A DNA stretch of 64,000 nucleotides. Source: Proales similis. Taxonomy: Eukaryota > Rotifera > Eurotatoria > Ploima > Proalidae. Shown one piece after another: positions 37,984 to 50,521 of the stretch. Position numbers and translations under genes: made by a program. Under the pieces are notes generated by a model, which was not told where the DNA came from, did not search any database, and saw nothing but the letters and a program-made list of their open reading frames with translations. Location of the stretch: positions 620,001-684,000 of the forward strand of contig JAGVRJ010000015.1 of the NCBI GenBank assembly GCA_019059635.1, read 5' to 3'. Numbering within the stretch: position 1 is the stretch's first letter; each line of letters begins with the position of its first letter.

Positions 37984-40900
37984 ATGAAAGCCATCATCCT
38001 GTATTGTGTTTGTGTTTTGATCTCATTGGACGCTGTGTCTGCGCAGAGAGCCGCGTGCTCAAGTGGATGCCAATGTTTCGGCATCAGCTCATATTGCGCC
38101 AAAGCTGGCCTCAGGAGCGTGCCGCTCGTCCCATCGGCTACGCAAATTCTGTAAGTTTTCTTTTCCGATTTCCGTTATGCTGGTCAGAATTAGGACAAAG
38201 GATTTCTCAGGGACTTGCGGCTTAATCAGCTCCAGTCACTTCCGGCCTACTCTTTCGAGCAGCTGTCTCAGCTTAAAACTCTGTAAGCGGCCATCGTTCA
38301 CATCTTGAAAATATCAAAGCACTAAACAACGCGCAACGAAGATATTTGAACTTCAATCTGATTAGCCAAATAGACAGTCATTCGCTTGAAGGCTTAAATC
38401 AGCTCGAGGAGTTGTATGTAGAGTCTTTGACCAATTTAATTTAGAGTCAGAATTTTAGTCGACTGGTGTTCAGGTTCTTGAATGGAAATCTGATCGAATC
38501 TCTTCCAGGCGACCTTCTCAAGCCTCTGAAGAGCCTCAAAAGCTTGTAACTACGATTCTATTACAAAGGGACCCTTTGCTCTATCTAATAATTTCTGTGT
38601 CGCAGATACCTCGAACAAAATCGACTTAAAAGCATCCCGGACTCGTTTTTTGAATGGACGCCAGTCATCAAGCGAGTGTAAGTCAATCAAATAGAAGATT
38701 GCTCGCGTTTACTTACGGCAATGCCTTTCCAAGTTTCCTCGGATTCAATCAGATAGAGCGCTTCTCCTTCGAGTTGCTTGACACAAACACGCATCTCGAG
38801 CTGTTGTAATATTCCAACTGAACTAAAGCTCTTATTTGCGCTGTTTTAACGAGTTTCATTTGCAGGAGTTTGGAGTCGAATCCTGTTCACTGCGACTGTG
38901 GCCTGTTTCAAATCAAAGAGAGATCGCTTGAAAATGCAAGAGTCATAGCAGCGGCAGAATTAGGGATCAAGTCGAGGCTGCTCGGAAGATGCCAGTCGCC
39001 TGCGCAGCTCAGAAACCGAGAGTTGCGTCTGCTCCAGATTGAACAAGTCGGCTGTGGTAACATTCATTTTAGTTTTGATTTTTCGATCGGTTCAATGAGC
39101 TTACTCAGCATCTCCTCGGATTCAACTTGAGCCAAAAACGGTCCATGTCTACAGCAGCCAGCCAGTTGAATTGAAATGTTCTTCGACCGGAAACCCGCAA
39201 CCACGCATCAGCTGGCACATAAATGGGTATTAAAGAAACTCAATTATTCAATCAGAAGCTGATTATCATGCGTCAAAATTTGAAGGGCTGCGATCGACGG
39301 CAACTCGAGTAGATTTCGAATATCGGCAGACAAAAGTGTTTTGCAGATAATTGCATCCAACTCAAATGAGCAGATCTCTTCTGTGAAATGCTCGGCCAAG
39401 AACTTTGTTGGCCAAGCCGAGGAGTTGGCTTCGATCAGCTACGATTCCTCGGTCGAAGCATGTAAGTGTTTGGGTCGATTTATTCCATTAACTCACATGT
39501 TTCACTCGCTCCTAGACGAGCAAATTGTTTTTGCAACGCTATCACAGCCGACAGACTCAAACCCAGCAGCTCAGCACAATGCAGTGGTTCAGCATGAACA
39601 AAGCCAGTTTAGTCAAAATTTGCCAACTCATTACAAAACCGGTAAAAATAGCTCAGTGGGTCGCTTAAGTCCTCATTTCATTTTCCAAAACGACAAGGTC
39701 TGCGGTTTGTTCAAGCTCCAGATGACCTAAGCTCCTTGGAGAACGAGAACGCCATTTTGCCGTGTCGAGTAGCCGAACCGGCCAAGACTCGAATCGCCTG
39801 GTACAAGGACGGCAAACTGCTAGAGATGAACAAGCGCGTCTGGGTCGATGCTTTTGGCGATTTGCACATACAAAACGTAAAGATCGACGACGAAGGGTTT
39901 TACGTTTGCTCAATTCAAAACGAGTTTGAGACCAAAAATGCCCAGGCGCTGCTCCAAGTATTTGGTAATTTGAGACTGGATTCATACTCAATTAGGCAGC
40001 ATTCTCGACTCTCTGCCAAGTGCCGCCTTCGATTATCAGAGGGCCAACAGCCGCACTAGTGACTGAAGGCGCGTCGATCAGTCTTCATTGTTCAGTTTTT
40101 GGTCGGCCTTTTCCTCAAATTGTGTGGAAGTTGAACGGTAAGCACCTAGTGGGGCAGTCAGAAGCTTTCTCATTCAAATCCCGCTTCGAAAATAGACAAA
40201 GTGATTGAGAAGGAGTTGGCCAAGTTCACTCGTTTCGAGTACTTTGACAGCGACCAACTGCTTCGCATCAACCACATTCAGATGCACAAAGACGCCGGCG
40301 TGTACACTTGCGAGGCTGAAAACGCGGCCGGCTCGACCCAGATGTCGGCAACTGTTCGAGTACACCAGGCCGGTAGGTTTCCTAGTTTCCAGTTTTCAGA
40401 TTGCAACTTGAACAAGCGGAGGGCATGCTTCAGAGCGGCCAAATTTCAAGATCGCCCAGCAGAACATGAGCGCATTCGAGGACACTTCGATTCGACTTGA
40501 ATGCTTCGCAGAAGGCGATCCTAAGCCGCAAGTTGTTTGGTATCGCAACGGGCGTCGGATAAACACAAACGAACGAATATTCTTCGACTCCTTCGGCTAT
40601 TTGAATGTGCGAAATGTGCGCGTCACCGACTCGGGCGAGTACATTTGCAAAGCAGAGAACGTTGCAGGCTCGGCGAGTCATCGCTTCTTCCTCAGCGTCA
40701 AAGGTAAATTTAAGTCGCCGTTGAAACGAATCGCTCGATTGTGAAATGATTGGCCAAGACATTCACGGACGTGTTCTATCCGACGAGATTATATTCAAGG
40801 CAATCAGCTCGGCCAAAAGTGAAGTAAACAGTCAAATAGAAAACAGCCTATCACGGCTGTACGAGAAAAGAGTACCGAAGAGCATGGGCGACTTGATCTC

Positions 40901-43073
40901 TCTGGTGCGGTTCCCGCGCCTCGAGACGCTTGAGATCGCCAAAGCAGAGGAGGTGTACGAAAGAGCGCTCGCTTCAATATTCCGCTATGCAGACAACATA
41001 ACATTTAACTTGACAAGTCAAGGTAATCAAAGCGACTGTCCGGATTCGCTAACAGGCCGGCTAATCGGGCTCCTTCTAAGGCTATTTTATTGAGGAGCCG
41101 CTCAGCTCCCAGCAGCTGCAGATCATTTCAGACATGTCAGGCTGCACTCAATACAAGCGGAGAGTTTCGTGTTCGGAGCGCTGCTTACAGTACCGCAGCA
41201 TAGACGGCACTTGCAACAATTTGCTCAAACCACGACTAGGCGCAGCAAACACAGCCCTTCGACGCTTGTTGCCGCCAGAATACGAGAACGGATTCTCAAC
41301 CCCCAAAGGATGGGACAGGCAGCGGCTCTACAATGGCTTCCTACTGCCCAATGCTCGTCTCGTGTCTAAACAGGTCATTTCTACGAAGCGGGTTACAAAC
41401 GACCTTGAATTCAATTTGATGCTGATGCAATGGGGCCAATTTCTGGATCACGATTTGAGTCACACGGTAATGGCGCTGAGTCTGAACACGTTCAGCAATG
41501 GCATAGCTTGCAGGGACTCGTGCTCAAATGACCCGCCCTGTTTCCCCATCGAGCCGACCGAAGAGGAGAAATTGGACCCGGTGAAGAAGAATCGCTGCAT
41601 GGAGTTTGTGCGCAGCTCGGCCATTTGCGGCTCGGCCGAGACCAGCTTTCTGGGCTACACTGTGAAGCAGCGCGAGCAGATTAACCAGCTGACTGCGTTC
41701 ATCGACGCGTCGAACGTTTACGGAAGCACAGAGCAGGATGCGTTCGACATCAGAGAGAGAAGCGTGTCTAGCGGCAAACTCAAAGTCCATCTCACGGCCA
41801 AGCATCCCAGAGGTCTGCTGCCGTTCAATTTGGACACCAACATGGACTGTCAGCGCGACAACGCGACCACAATCGGTTGCTTCCTGGCGGGCGACTATCG
41901 CGCCAATGAGCAGCTCTCGCTGCTTGCCATGCACAACTTATGGGTGCGACAGCACAACAGACTAGTCGATCAGTTGAGATCAGTGAACCGTGACTGGTCG
42001 TCGGAAAAGCTGTACCAGCAAGCCAGGAAGATTGTCGGCGCTCAAATGCAGCACATTACATATCACCATTGGCTTCCAATTGTCCTGGGGCCAGTCGGAA
42101 TGAAAATGCTCGGAACTCACACAGGCTACGATCCTCATGTTGATGCGAGCATCTCCAACGAGTTCGCAACCGCCGCTTTTAGGTAACTTCACCCAGTTCG
42201 ATTCATTTTTTTTTTCAGTTTTGTCAGGCGAGTTTTTTTTGAAGGTTCGGCCATTCAATCATACAGCCGTTCACGTTCCGATTAAACAGCAGCTACCAGC
42301 CGATTGCGGAAGGGAATCTTCTGTTGAGAGATTCTTTCTTTGCTCCACAGCGCTATTATCTCGAAGGAGGGATGGAGCCTCTCCTTAGGGGTCTACTTGG
42401 CTCACCGGCAAAGCTCAAAGCAACCAACGAAATGCTAAACGATGAGCTCACCGAGCGCTTGTTTCACATCGTGCGCTTTGTCTCTCAAGATCTAGCTGCT
42501 CTGAATATACAGCGCGGTCGAGACCACGCTCTGCCAAGCTACACGGCCTATCGCAACCTGTGCAACCTGAGCGAAATAAACCAGTGGAGCGATCTGCAGG
42601 GAGTGATCGAGGACGCAGCGACCAGGGACAAGCTTCGAGCGCTCTATGGAAGCGTGCACAACATCGATTTGTGGGTCGGCGGCATTCTGGAGACAGTTGT
42701 TCCTGGCGCCAAGGTCGGACCACTTTTCCTCTGCATTCTCGTCGAACAGTTTAAGAATTTGCGTACTGCCGACAGGTCTGCTGCTCAATGAACTCGATCA
42801 ACTCTCAGCCGATTTCTCACTCTTGGATCTTTATTTAGATTCTGGTACGAAAACAGTGAAGTCTTCTCGCCTGAGCAGTTGTCTCAGCTCAAGAGGACAA
42901 ATTTGGCGAAAATAATTTGTGAAAACAGTGAGGACACGCCAATGGTGCCGCCATCAGTCTTTTTGAACGCACGATATCCGAACGAAATGGTTCACTGCTC
43001 CCAAATTGAGGACGTTTCGCTCGAGCCGTGGCGAGGCTGCTGTCAAGAAGAGTACGCCCACTGCGCTCCTTGA
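37984..43073 (+). CDS. PXDN: Peroxidasin
   Basis: Eighteen exons, all in phase: 37984-38150, 38211-38282, 38342-38413, 38474-38545, 38606-38677, 38734-38805, 38866-39056, 39109-39226, 39337-39461, 39516-39641, 39698-39964, 40021-40137, 40196-40372, 40434-40703, 40759-41022, 41081-42182, 42245-42775 and 42839-43073; 1349 residues. A signal peptide leads into a Cys-rich LRR cap (CSSGCQCFG), five LRRs of exactly one exon each and an LRR C-cap (NPVHCDCGLF). Four Ig domains follow (YVCSIQNEF,YTCEAENAAGS,YICKAENVAGS), with a Gln-rich linker after the first. The haem peroxidase has WGQFLDHDLSHT (distal His/Asp), FLAGDYRANE (Arg/Glu) and FRFGHSII (proximal His). The enzyme uses hypobromous acid to crosslink collagen IV in basement membranes. 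It stops at CCQEEYAHCAP, without the VWC domain of most peroxidasins. Confidence 0.95.
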
Positions 43074-43237
43074 ATTCACCATCTGGACTCTTTCTATTCT
43101 CCGAATCAGCCCTTCAGTTATTAGCCCGAATTGAATAAAATTCACCCACAACTGCACTCGACTGTTAGACTTGTTTATTTGCTTGCTGGCATTAGAAGTA
43201 GCGTTGGAACGATTCGAAAAGATCAACGGCTTTTGTT

Positions 43238-46200
43238 CTAAAAGTGCGAAGTTGACTTGAATTTCTGCAGCTCATCGCCAAGCTGCTGCTGAATGTGATC
43301 CAATGCCGCTTTACGTTGATTGGTGACCAGCAGGAACTGTTCAAGTTTGTTGACGATTTCGATATCCTCCTGAGTGAATGAGTCGAGAATTAGTTGGTCT
43401 CGGTTCCAGCCTTCGGACAACAGCGCTGATTGATTTGTTTTAAAATTAAGAAAATCAATGCCGGGACGGGGTAGGAGTGAGAGTGCTCGAATTACTGGAA
43501 ATCTGTTCATGTTGACGCTTCGTTTCGTCCATGTCATTTTCACAAATGCCAGAGTGAGTTCTCAGCATCGTCTCAGTTTCGTTAAGTTTTGCTAGCCCCT
43601 TGGATACGAGAGTTGAGCAGAGTTCTCACTCAATCAGTTCAAACCACCTCACCTGCTCAATGATTTTGTTCGCGTCACTCACAGCTGCAAGGCGAACTCC
43701 GACGCAGAGTATATCGCTCTCTATCGCATCTCTCACTTTGTTATTCTCTCTCATTCGGTCTAGATTTTGCTTTCGCTCGATTGAAAGCGTTTCTTCTAGC
43801 TCTGTCTGAACAAGGTTTTGTTGGTTAATGAGAGCGTTCTAGTTCGGATTGAAGCATTCGCTTTACTCGTTTGATGCTCAGCTCGCTTGACTTGGCTGTG
43901 TCCTCATCAATTTGGGTTTTGGTAGTTTTTATTGAAGTTTGAAGTTCTTGGAAATATTTATTTGAAAACGATCAAATCTGCTCGGCTGATTTGGTGGCTT
44001 ACTTGCGAGCTGCTCGCGCAGCTTCTTGAAATCAGCAAGTTGCTGTTCAAATTGTTGGCAAAGTTTTTGGTAAATCGGAATGTTGCTCTCTAGTTGCGCG
44101 TCCAAACTGGCATTCTTTTCCTCCCATTGGGCTGTTTGTTGGCTCATTGTTTCACACTGGCTGTTCAGATCGGCTAGAATTTTGGCGAATTTCTCTTGCG
44201 ATTGCTCAAGTTCTTGAGTTAGTGCATCGATTTGATCTTTGGCTTGTCTGACTTGGCTGTTAAGCTCGGCCTCCTTTTAGAGCGTTTTCATGTGGTCAAT
44301 TAAAGAACATTCATTAAAGCCATCACTCATCTGACCTCGTTTGTTTTGGCTTGATATTCGACTCTGGCCGCCTTCATAAAATCGTCCGTCTCGTGATTGA
44401 ACACGCTCAACTGAGTTTTGAACAAATCGATCTCCTCGAGCTTTTCCTGGCGCGCTTTTTGCTTCGCCAACCTAAATGGCCACGTTCAAGTTTGAAAAGT
44501 CTGCATCACAGACATTGATTAACCGCAAAAGTCGGTTACTTGGCTTGTCGCTCATATTCGAGCTGGTCCTTGAGTTCTCTGGCTTCGCGCTGCAGTGCCT
44601 CCATCACTTGGCTAAAAATAAAATCGCCTGACAAGAGAGCGAGTTGTTTGCATTCGAGTCGAGCGTCTACCCGTGAACTTCCTGGGCCCTGGCGAGTTCG
44701 GAAAGGAAGTTCTCCGCTTGGCTCGACATCTCGGCCATTTCTTTCAATTTATCACCCAGCGCGTCTCTGGCCATCTTAATGCTGGCAAAATTCAAGTTTG
44801 AAATTTGTCTGTGCCGCACTTGAGACGAGAATTGGCCATCTCTTGCCACTCACTGGTTCTTTATTTCCAAATTGCCTGCTTCCAGCTGTTTGAGATGGTC
44901 GTAAATTGAGCGCAGTTCATTTCGCTTGGCCTCTTGTTCAATTTTAAGGTATTTGAGATTATCGGCTTCGATGACGGTTCGTTCGGCTGCCTCATTCGTT
45001 CGATTTATGGTTTCTTCTTTTTCCTTGGCAAACGAAGCTCTCAAATTAGTCTCCAGCTCGTTCAGGTTTTTCCTTAAATTCTCATCATAGATAAAACGCT
45101 TCGACATTCAGAGAAAAATTGTGGCTTACTCGTCCTCTTCAAGTTTGACCTTTTTCAGTTTGTCCAGCTCCAGCTCTCTTGTTTCGTATTCGAGCTCTTT
45201 TTCGAGCTGCTCAATGGTGCTCTCAAGTCTTTCGTTTTCCTATGCCGGGCGTATTCAGCTCAATGCCGAGTAAGGGTGCTATAAGGCCTTGTAGTTACCC
45301 TGAACAGAGTCCGAACGCTTTCGTTTGACTTGGCCAGCACCTTTCGCAGCTGCTCTATGTCTGACAGCTGATTGCTGTTCTGCTCTTCTACCGAGTATGC
45401 TTCCAGGTTTGTCTTTTCCTTTTGATTTTGTTCAAAAGTCGGCTTCCAAATGGTGCACTTCGTCTGTTTCTTACTTTATCTTCATTTAGGCGTTTGGTTT
45501 CGTTATTCGTTTCTATTCTTTCTTTGAACAAAGCTTCGTTGAGATCGAGAATGTTTCGTTCAATCTCAGCTGTCTAAAATGCAGTTTCACTTAGCTTGCC
45601 TCAGAGCGGTCAGCAATTCAAGTCGTCTACCCGTCGGTTCAAATCGCGAAGTTTGTCACGGCTTTCGTTTAGAAGTATCTGCGAGTTGGCCTTCTCTGAC
45701 ATCTGCTGGTTCAGATCGGCAATCATTTGTTCATGTCCGCTCTCGAGCTCTTTTCTCTCGGGCCTGAACTCCTTAGTGAGCAGAGATTCGGCAACTTGAC
45801 TGACGGATGCTTCTTACTCCAAGCGTTCGAGCTCTTGGCTGAGCTGGCCTTCAGTTCGGTGAAGAGCTTCAATCGATTCGCGTAGAACTTTGAGTTTTTG
45901 CTGCAAGTCGTTTATAATGTTCATGTTGGAGTCTCTGGTCATTTTTACGCTTTCTGGCCAAAATCAAATCGAATGAGCCAATCCCTGTCGATTCAGAAGA
46001 GACTTACCAGCGATTTCTTTTTTCAAGTCGAAATTCAAATAGGCCGCCTTGTGTCTGAAAATGCTCGTCTTTATACTCTCCACTTCGAGCTCTTCTTGCG
46101 CTTTTTTAACCATCTCTTCCTTTGAATAGAAATTGGTGCATGGATTGATGCACGAAAACGAGACAGCTCACAGGTTCGGTAAAAGTTACTTACAAGTCGG

Positions 46201-46652
46201 TGCAATGTGTCGGCTAGCTGCTCACAATGTTGAATATCAACTTGAGCAAAGTGGGCCGGCTCATCTCTCATGTGATGGCCGAGCTCATTGAGACTGTTCA
46301 TGGCCTTGGCAATCATTTTCGAAGCCAAGCGAGACTCTTTGTTCGATTGCAGCTGACTTTGGTGCGCTTCTTGTCGAGAAGGATTCAACGAAGTCTGCTC
46401 ACTGCCATTGGCCTCGTGCTCGTCTTCAGGCTGAGGTTTGCCGCTCTGCTTCTTGTGCATGGCGAGCAGTTTCTCAGGATCAAGACAACAGGCATCTTGT
46501 TGCAAGACAAGTTTTCGGTCCAAACTTCGCTTATGCTTGGAACTTTGAAGATGTTCCAGGTAATTGTCGCGCGAGTCACAGGTCAACTCGCACACCTCGC
46601 ACACAAATTGTCCCGAACGGTTGGGTTCTGTGTCAACGCATCCATCCTCCAT
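43238..46652 (-). CDS. U1-type zinc finger + long coiled-coil protein, unassigned
   Basis: A many-exon minus-strand gene. The first exon, 46652-46194, encodes an N-terminal matrin/U1-type C2H2 finger (FVCEVCELTCDSRDNYLEHL followed by SSKHKRSLDRKL). Its spacing is very close to that of the ZFR fingers next door. It then encodes a Gln/Glu-rich stretch. All later exons (for example about 46113-46007, 45107-44850, 44147-43929 and the last ending at 43238) encode Lys/Glu/Gln-rich heptad sequence such as EEMVKKAQEELEVESIKTS and LNELETNLRASFAKEKEET. The total is probably about 800 residues. The end is LGDELQKFKSTSHF. I do not recognise the family. A coiled coil with one RNA- or DNA-type finger suggests a scaffold. 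Neighbouring CEP104 runs the same way 365 nt upstream, but shared function is only a guess. Confidence 0.7.
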
Positions 46653-47017
46653 CCTGCTTCGCTCAAAGTCGTCAACGGTGAATTAAATGAAATCGCCAAT
46701 TGGGTGAGAATGAGCAAAAGCGGCAAAGCCTTTGGCTGATTTCATCTCGCTAGTTTTGCAGATCCGCGTGTTTCTCCGAGATTTTTTTATTTAATTGAGT
46801 GAAAAAGCTCGAAAATACGTTTGAAACCTGGGCCAAGTTAAAAAATAGAACTAACAAAACTGCGAATGAAATCAAACTGAACTGAAACTGGACTGAAACA
46901 AAGATGCCGCAAACATAAACTTTCCGGGCAAAAGGCGATCAAGGTTCAGAGAGAGAGAGAGGGGAGCAGCGTGCGGTTAGAGCAGTTCTCAGACGAGAAG
47001 AAGGGACTAATCGAAGA
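46653..47017. other. Intergenic between CEP104 and the coiled-coil gene
   Basis: Contains the CEP104 3' UTR and the coiled-coil gene promoter on the minus strand. A GA repeat lies at about 46949-46962. Nothing else seen. Confidence 0.55.
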
Positions 47018-50000
47018 TCAGCGTCTGGCGTTCTTGTTCCTCGGATTCTTGGGGCAGCTATTTCTGGAGAAGCCCATCAGATGTTCCTTCCAGACTTCTT
47101 CGCCCGCACCGAGATTCGCGTGGCAGAGCGGACAGCGGTTGCTCTTGCGCTCAAACGGCGGACACTGCTTCGATTTAAAGTGATAGTCGTTCTCCTCTCG
47201 CCTCACTGAGTTCACGGCCTCGTTGCAGCGCGTGCATCTTTTGTAGTTGCTTTTGAATTGACACTCGGTCAAGAGATGTTCGTTTTGGGCCGCGATTTCG
47301 ATTATCTGCTTGCACTCAGAGCATTGCTTGAGCATCGGACACGCTTTCCAGTAGTGCATGTCCATTCCTTGCTTGACGAACTTTTCGTCCACCTCGCCGC
47401 AGAACATGCAGGTGCTTCAAAAGGAGATTAGAACGTCAGTCGCATGGTGAAACCTAGCAGTCAGACTCACTTATCTGGATTGAACTCGGACTCGTCCGCC
47501 ATGCTGATCGGCGTCTTCCTATCCGAGCTGGCGCCCCGCACCGGAGTCTTAGATTTGCTGGGAGTTCGCGCGCCACTTCGATTGAAGCGAGGCGTTTCAG
47601 ACTGCTTTAAGAATACTGAATGTGAAAAGCAGCTCGGAAAGGACCCGATTTAGAAGGAGACTGCCCTACCGAGTACAAGTTGCTTGGTGGCTTTCCGTCG
47701 ATCGCATCGAACGCTTCGTACAGAACGCGATATTTCTTGTTTCGTCGATTCATTTCACTGTCGGCCGGCAGATACTTGCGGACAACACTTCCGTCCTCCT
47801 ATTGAAAGATGAACAAGCCCAAAGTTTAATAGATCGGACGTGCACACGCCGACTTGGGTCTGACACTTACCCGGTACATTTGAAGAAGGATTTTGGTGGC
47901 CAGCTCTCGCACCTCGCCCGCCGTGTGTTCGAGCGCTTGGGCGGCGAAGCGAGAAATGTTATCGACAGTGAGACCGTTGTCTCTAGTGCCGAGCTGCTTC
48001 ATCAAGTTGAGCACCACTTCGACTCGGCTCAGAGCGAGTCGAGGCGCCATGCTCATCGGAATCGGAATTGTACAATAGCTAGGCACAGTGTGAAGCGGCT
48101 TAATGTCGGGCAGCATGGCCATCTCGATAATGTAGTCGTGCGCGCGCTGTCTGAGTCGCGCGTTCGTGTCACCTGTTCGATGCAAGAGCACGGGCACCGC
48201 TTTCTCCAGCATGTAGTTCATTTCTTGCTTGCCAATCGAGTGCTGTTTGGCGAAATCGGTGAGCAAGAAATGAAACAACTTGATCGCATTGGTGAACACA
48301 CTGAACACATTGTCCTTGCACATTTTGGCCACGAGTATGGCGGCCGCTCTGAACATCGCCTTGGCCTCCTCTCGGTCGCCTTGGTAATTGCTCAGATTCG
48401 TATGCACCTCTTGTATTGCATCTTCGCGATTTTGAAAGTTTTTACTGTACAATTTAGTGACCTTGGAAGAGAGCGGGCTGTTAATACGAGAGACTAGGGA
48501 GAAGAGGGCGTTTGGCTTACAATCTGCTTGCCGAGATAGTCGTTCATTAAAGCCGCTTCGCGCACCTCTCGTTCAGTCATTTCTTCGGTGCCGTCCATTG
48601 GATCGTAGTTTGTGTAGTTGAGATTGTCCGCCTCGTTGCTGTTCACTGTGTCGCTTGCGTTTCCGTCATTGTCTAGATCGCCGTTTGGATTGGTTCGCTC
48701 CAATCGGCTGCGGTTGTTCGAATTGCGAAGGGTCGGAATGACTCGGTCTTCGTACGGAGTTGGCGGTTTATCCATTTCGTTTGAGCCTTGAGATCGAGGA
48801 GAAACCAGCTTGGCAGGATCGGGCGATTCTGGTGTGCGCGGCGAGCGTATAAGAGGCGATTCATGGCTGCGACGTGAGCTCAGTTTTTCCTCCTTTAGTT
48901 AGCATCAGTTCATTTTAGTCGAAGATAAAGAGAAAAAAAAAACGTTTAAAAAGGGTGAACGTGAGAGTCTAAACTAGTTGAAACGAAAACTAGAACAATC
49001 AGGTTGAGAGGTTCAGGGTTGAAGAGGCAAATAAACGAAATGTGAAACAATTTCAGTGAAAAAAAAATGTGATAGAAGCCAAATGCAGCTGCAGACTAGC
49101 ACGCAAAACCCTACTCCCAAACACGCTCACACAGCGCAAACACCCAATAGGTCGAATAGAGCACTCGGGCAACAAACAAAGGGCCACCGATCAAATAGAC
49201 TACCTCGCCTCGTGGTGTATAGCGAATGTCCACAAGTGAACTTCTCATCAAGAGGGCTTTTTTCACCAAATTCTCTTTGGTTTCGGACTAAGAGAGGTAG
49301 CGATTAGTTTAAAAAAGATCGTTTGAACCGAGTGTAGATACTCGGTCAGAGGAGTGCGGTTAGAATGGAGCAGGCTGAATAGAAGAATAAGACTGGACCA
49401 CTTACGTCAATGAACTCGAGCAGACGATTGTCAAGCAGCTGTTGATAGGTCTCCGAGCGGTACTGTTGCATTTGTTGCTTTTTCAGCTTGGCCTTCTCGT
49501 AGTCCTCGTCCTCTATAGCTTGTCGCTTCTCAATGTCGTAGCGAGCCAAGCGCTCGCCTATTTTATACAGTTCGGATATGGCTTGCTTCAGTCGCTTGGC
49601 CTCGTCGTATTTTTCAGCTAAAATCAAGATGCTCGAGTTCAAAGAGGAAAATAGGGCGAGGAGAAGAAATCGAGGCTCACCAAGAACACATTCGGTCTTG
49701 CGAGTGTCCAGTTTGCGTATTATATCACTGATCTCGGGATCCTGGTACATGGCAAACGCCAGATCGTCGAGGGGCGAAATGTAATCGGGCCGCTTGACCG
49801 CTGCCAGCACGGCCGGGTCGGTCTCTTTTGAATTGCTCAAATACGGATATTCTACTTCTTTGTCGTCGAGATCGGTGCCGATCACATTGATCGCTATCAG
49901 GCTGACCTATGAGAGTTGAATTGATGAGTGGAAACAAGCCTTTCAGTCTGCGCTCTCTTACTTGGTTGTACTGGTTGAGCTTATTTACAAAGTTCTTGTG

Positions 50001-50521
50001 AACCACCAGCTTGAGATAAGTGCCCTCAGCATCCACATGAACTGACTTGAGTTCTCTTGCTTTGAAGTCGGTTCGGTCATTGGAAGCGAGTTCGATGAAG
50101 CTTTTAAGAAAAGTGAAAGAGAACTCAAGCCGGCCCCGCATGACGAGTCAGGTGCTTACCCTAGACGCGTGTATTTGGCCTTCTGGTAGTCAGACTCTTG
50201 TTCGTCGTCGCAGTCGCCAATGAAAAACTCGATTTTAGATGCAATCAAGTACTGATGAGAAAGGAGTTGAACTTTTTTCAATACGATCTTCTTCTCGAAT
50301 TGAAGGTAAATATCGAGCGGATAGGAGCAGAATCTGAAAATTGGACATAAAAAGTCATTTCTGCACAAGAGTGAATGCGATTAGAGAGCAAAGCAGTACT
50401 TTTGTGAGACCCATCCTTGCGCCAGAGGCCCGTGCCGGCTCGAGTCAAGTTCACTGGACGGGAACTTTTCTTCTTCGCTCGAAGCGCGCACAACTTTGAA
50501 GCTGATTTTCTTGTGCGGCAT
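47018..50521 (-). CDS. CEP104: CEP104, ciliary-tip and centrosomal microtubule protein
   Basis: Ten exons on the minus strand: 50521-50400, 50333-50160, 50100-49962, 49906-49681, 49617-49406, 48892-48521, 48461-47871, 47798-47670, 47604-47471 and 47414-47018, giving 831 residues (human 925). It starts MPHKKISFKVVRASSEEEKF. The order is that of CEP104: N-terminal jelly-roll (KIEFFIGDCDDEQES, KARELKSVHVDAEGTYLKLV), the conserved YISPLDDLAFAMYQDPEISD segment and a coiled coil. A Ser/Pro-rich linker leads to the tubulin-binding TOG domain (DIKPLHTVPSYCTIPIPMSM, LEHTAGEVRELATKIL). The C-terminal zinc-finger array follows (CMFCGEVDEKF, CPMLKQCSECK, CPLCHANLG). It binds tubulin and CP110 and supports cilium elongation. 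A 513-nt intron (48893-49405) is long for this window. Its presence argues that the organism builds cilia. Confidence 0.93.

Noticed and set aside
47622-48497. 291-codon plus-strand frame across the CEP104 TOG exons
   Set aside because: Antisense shadow of a well-supported gene; composition is His/Arg/Leu-rich, as expected from reverse reading.
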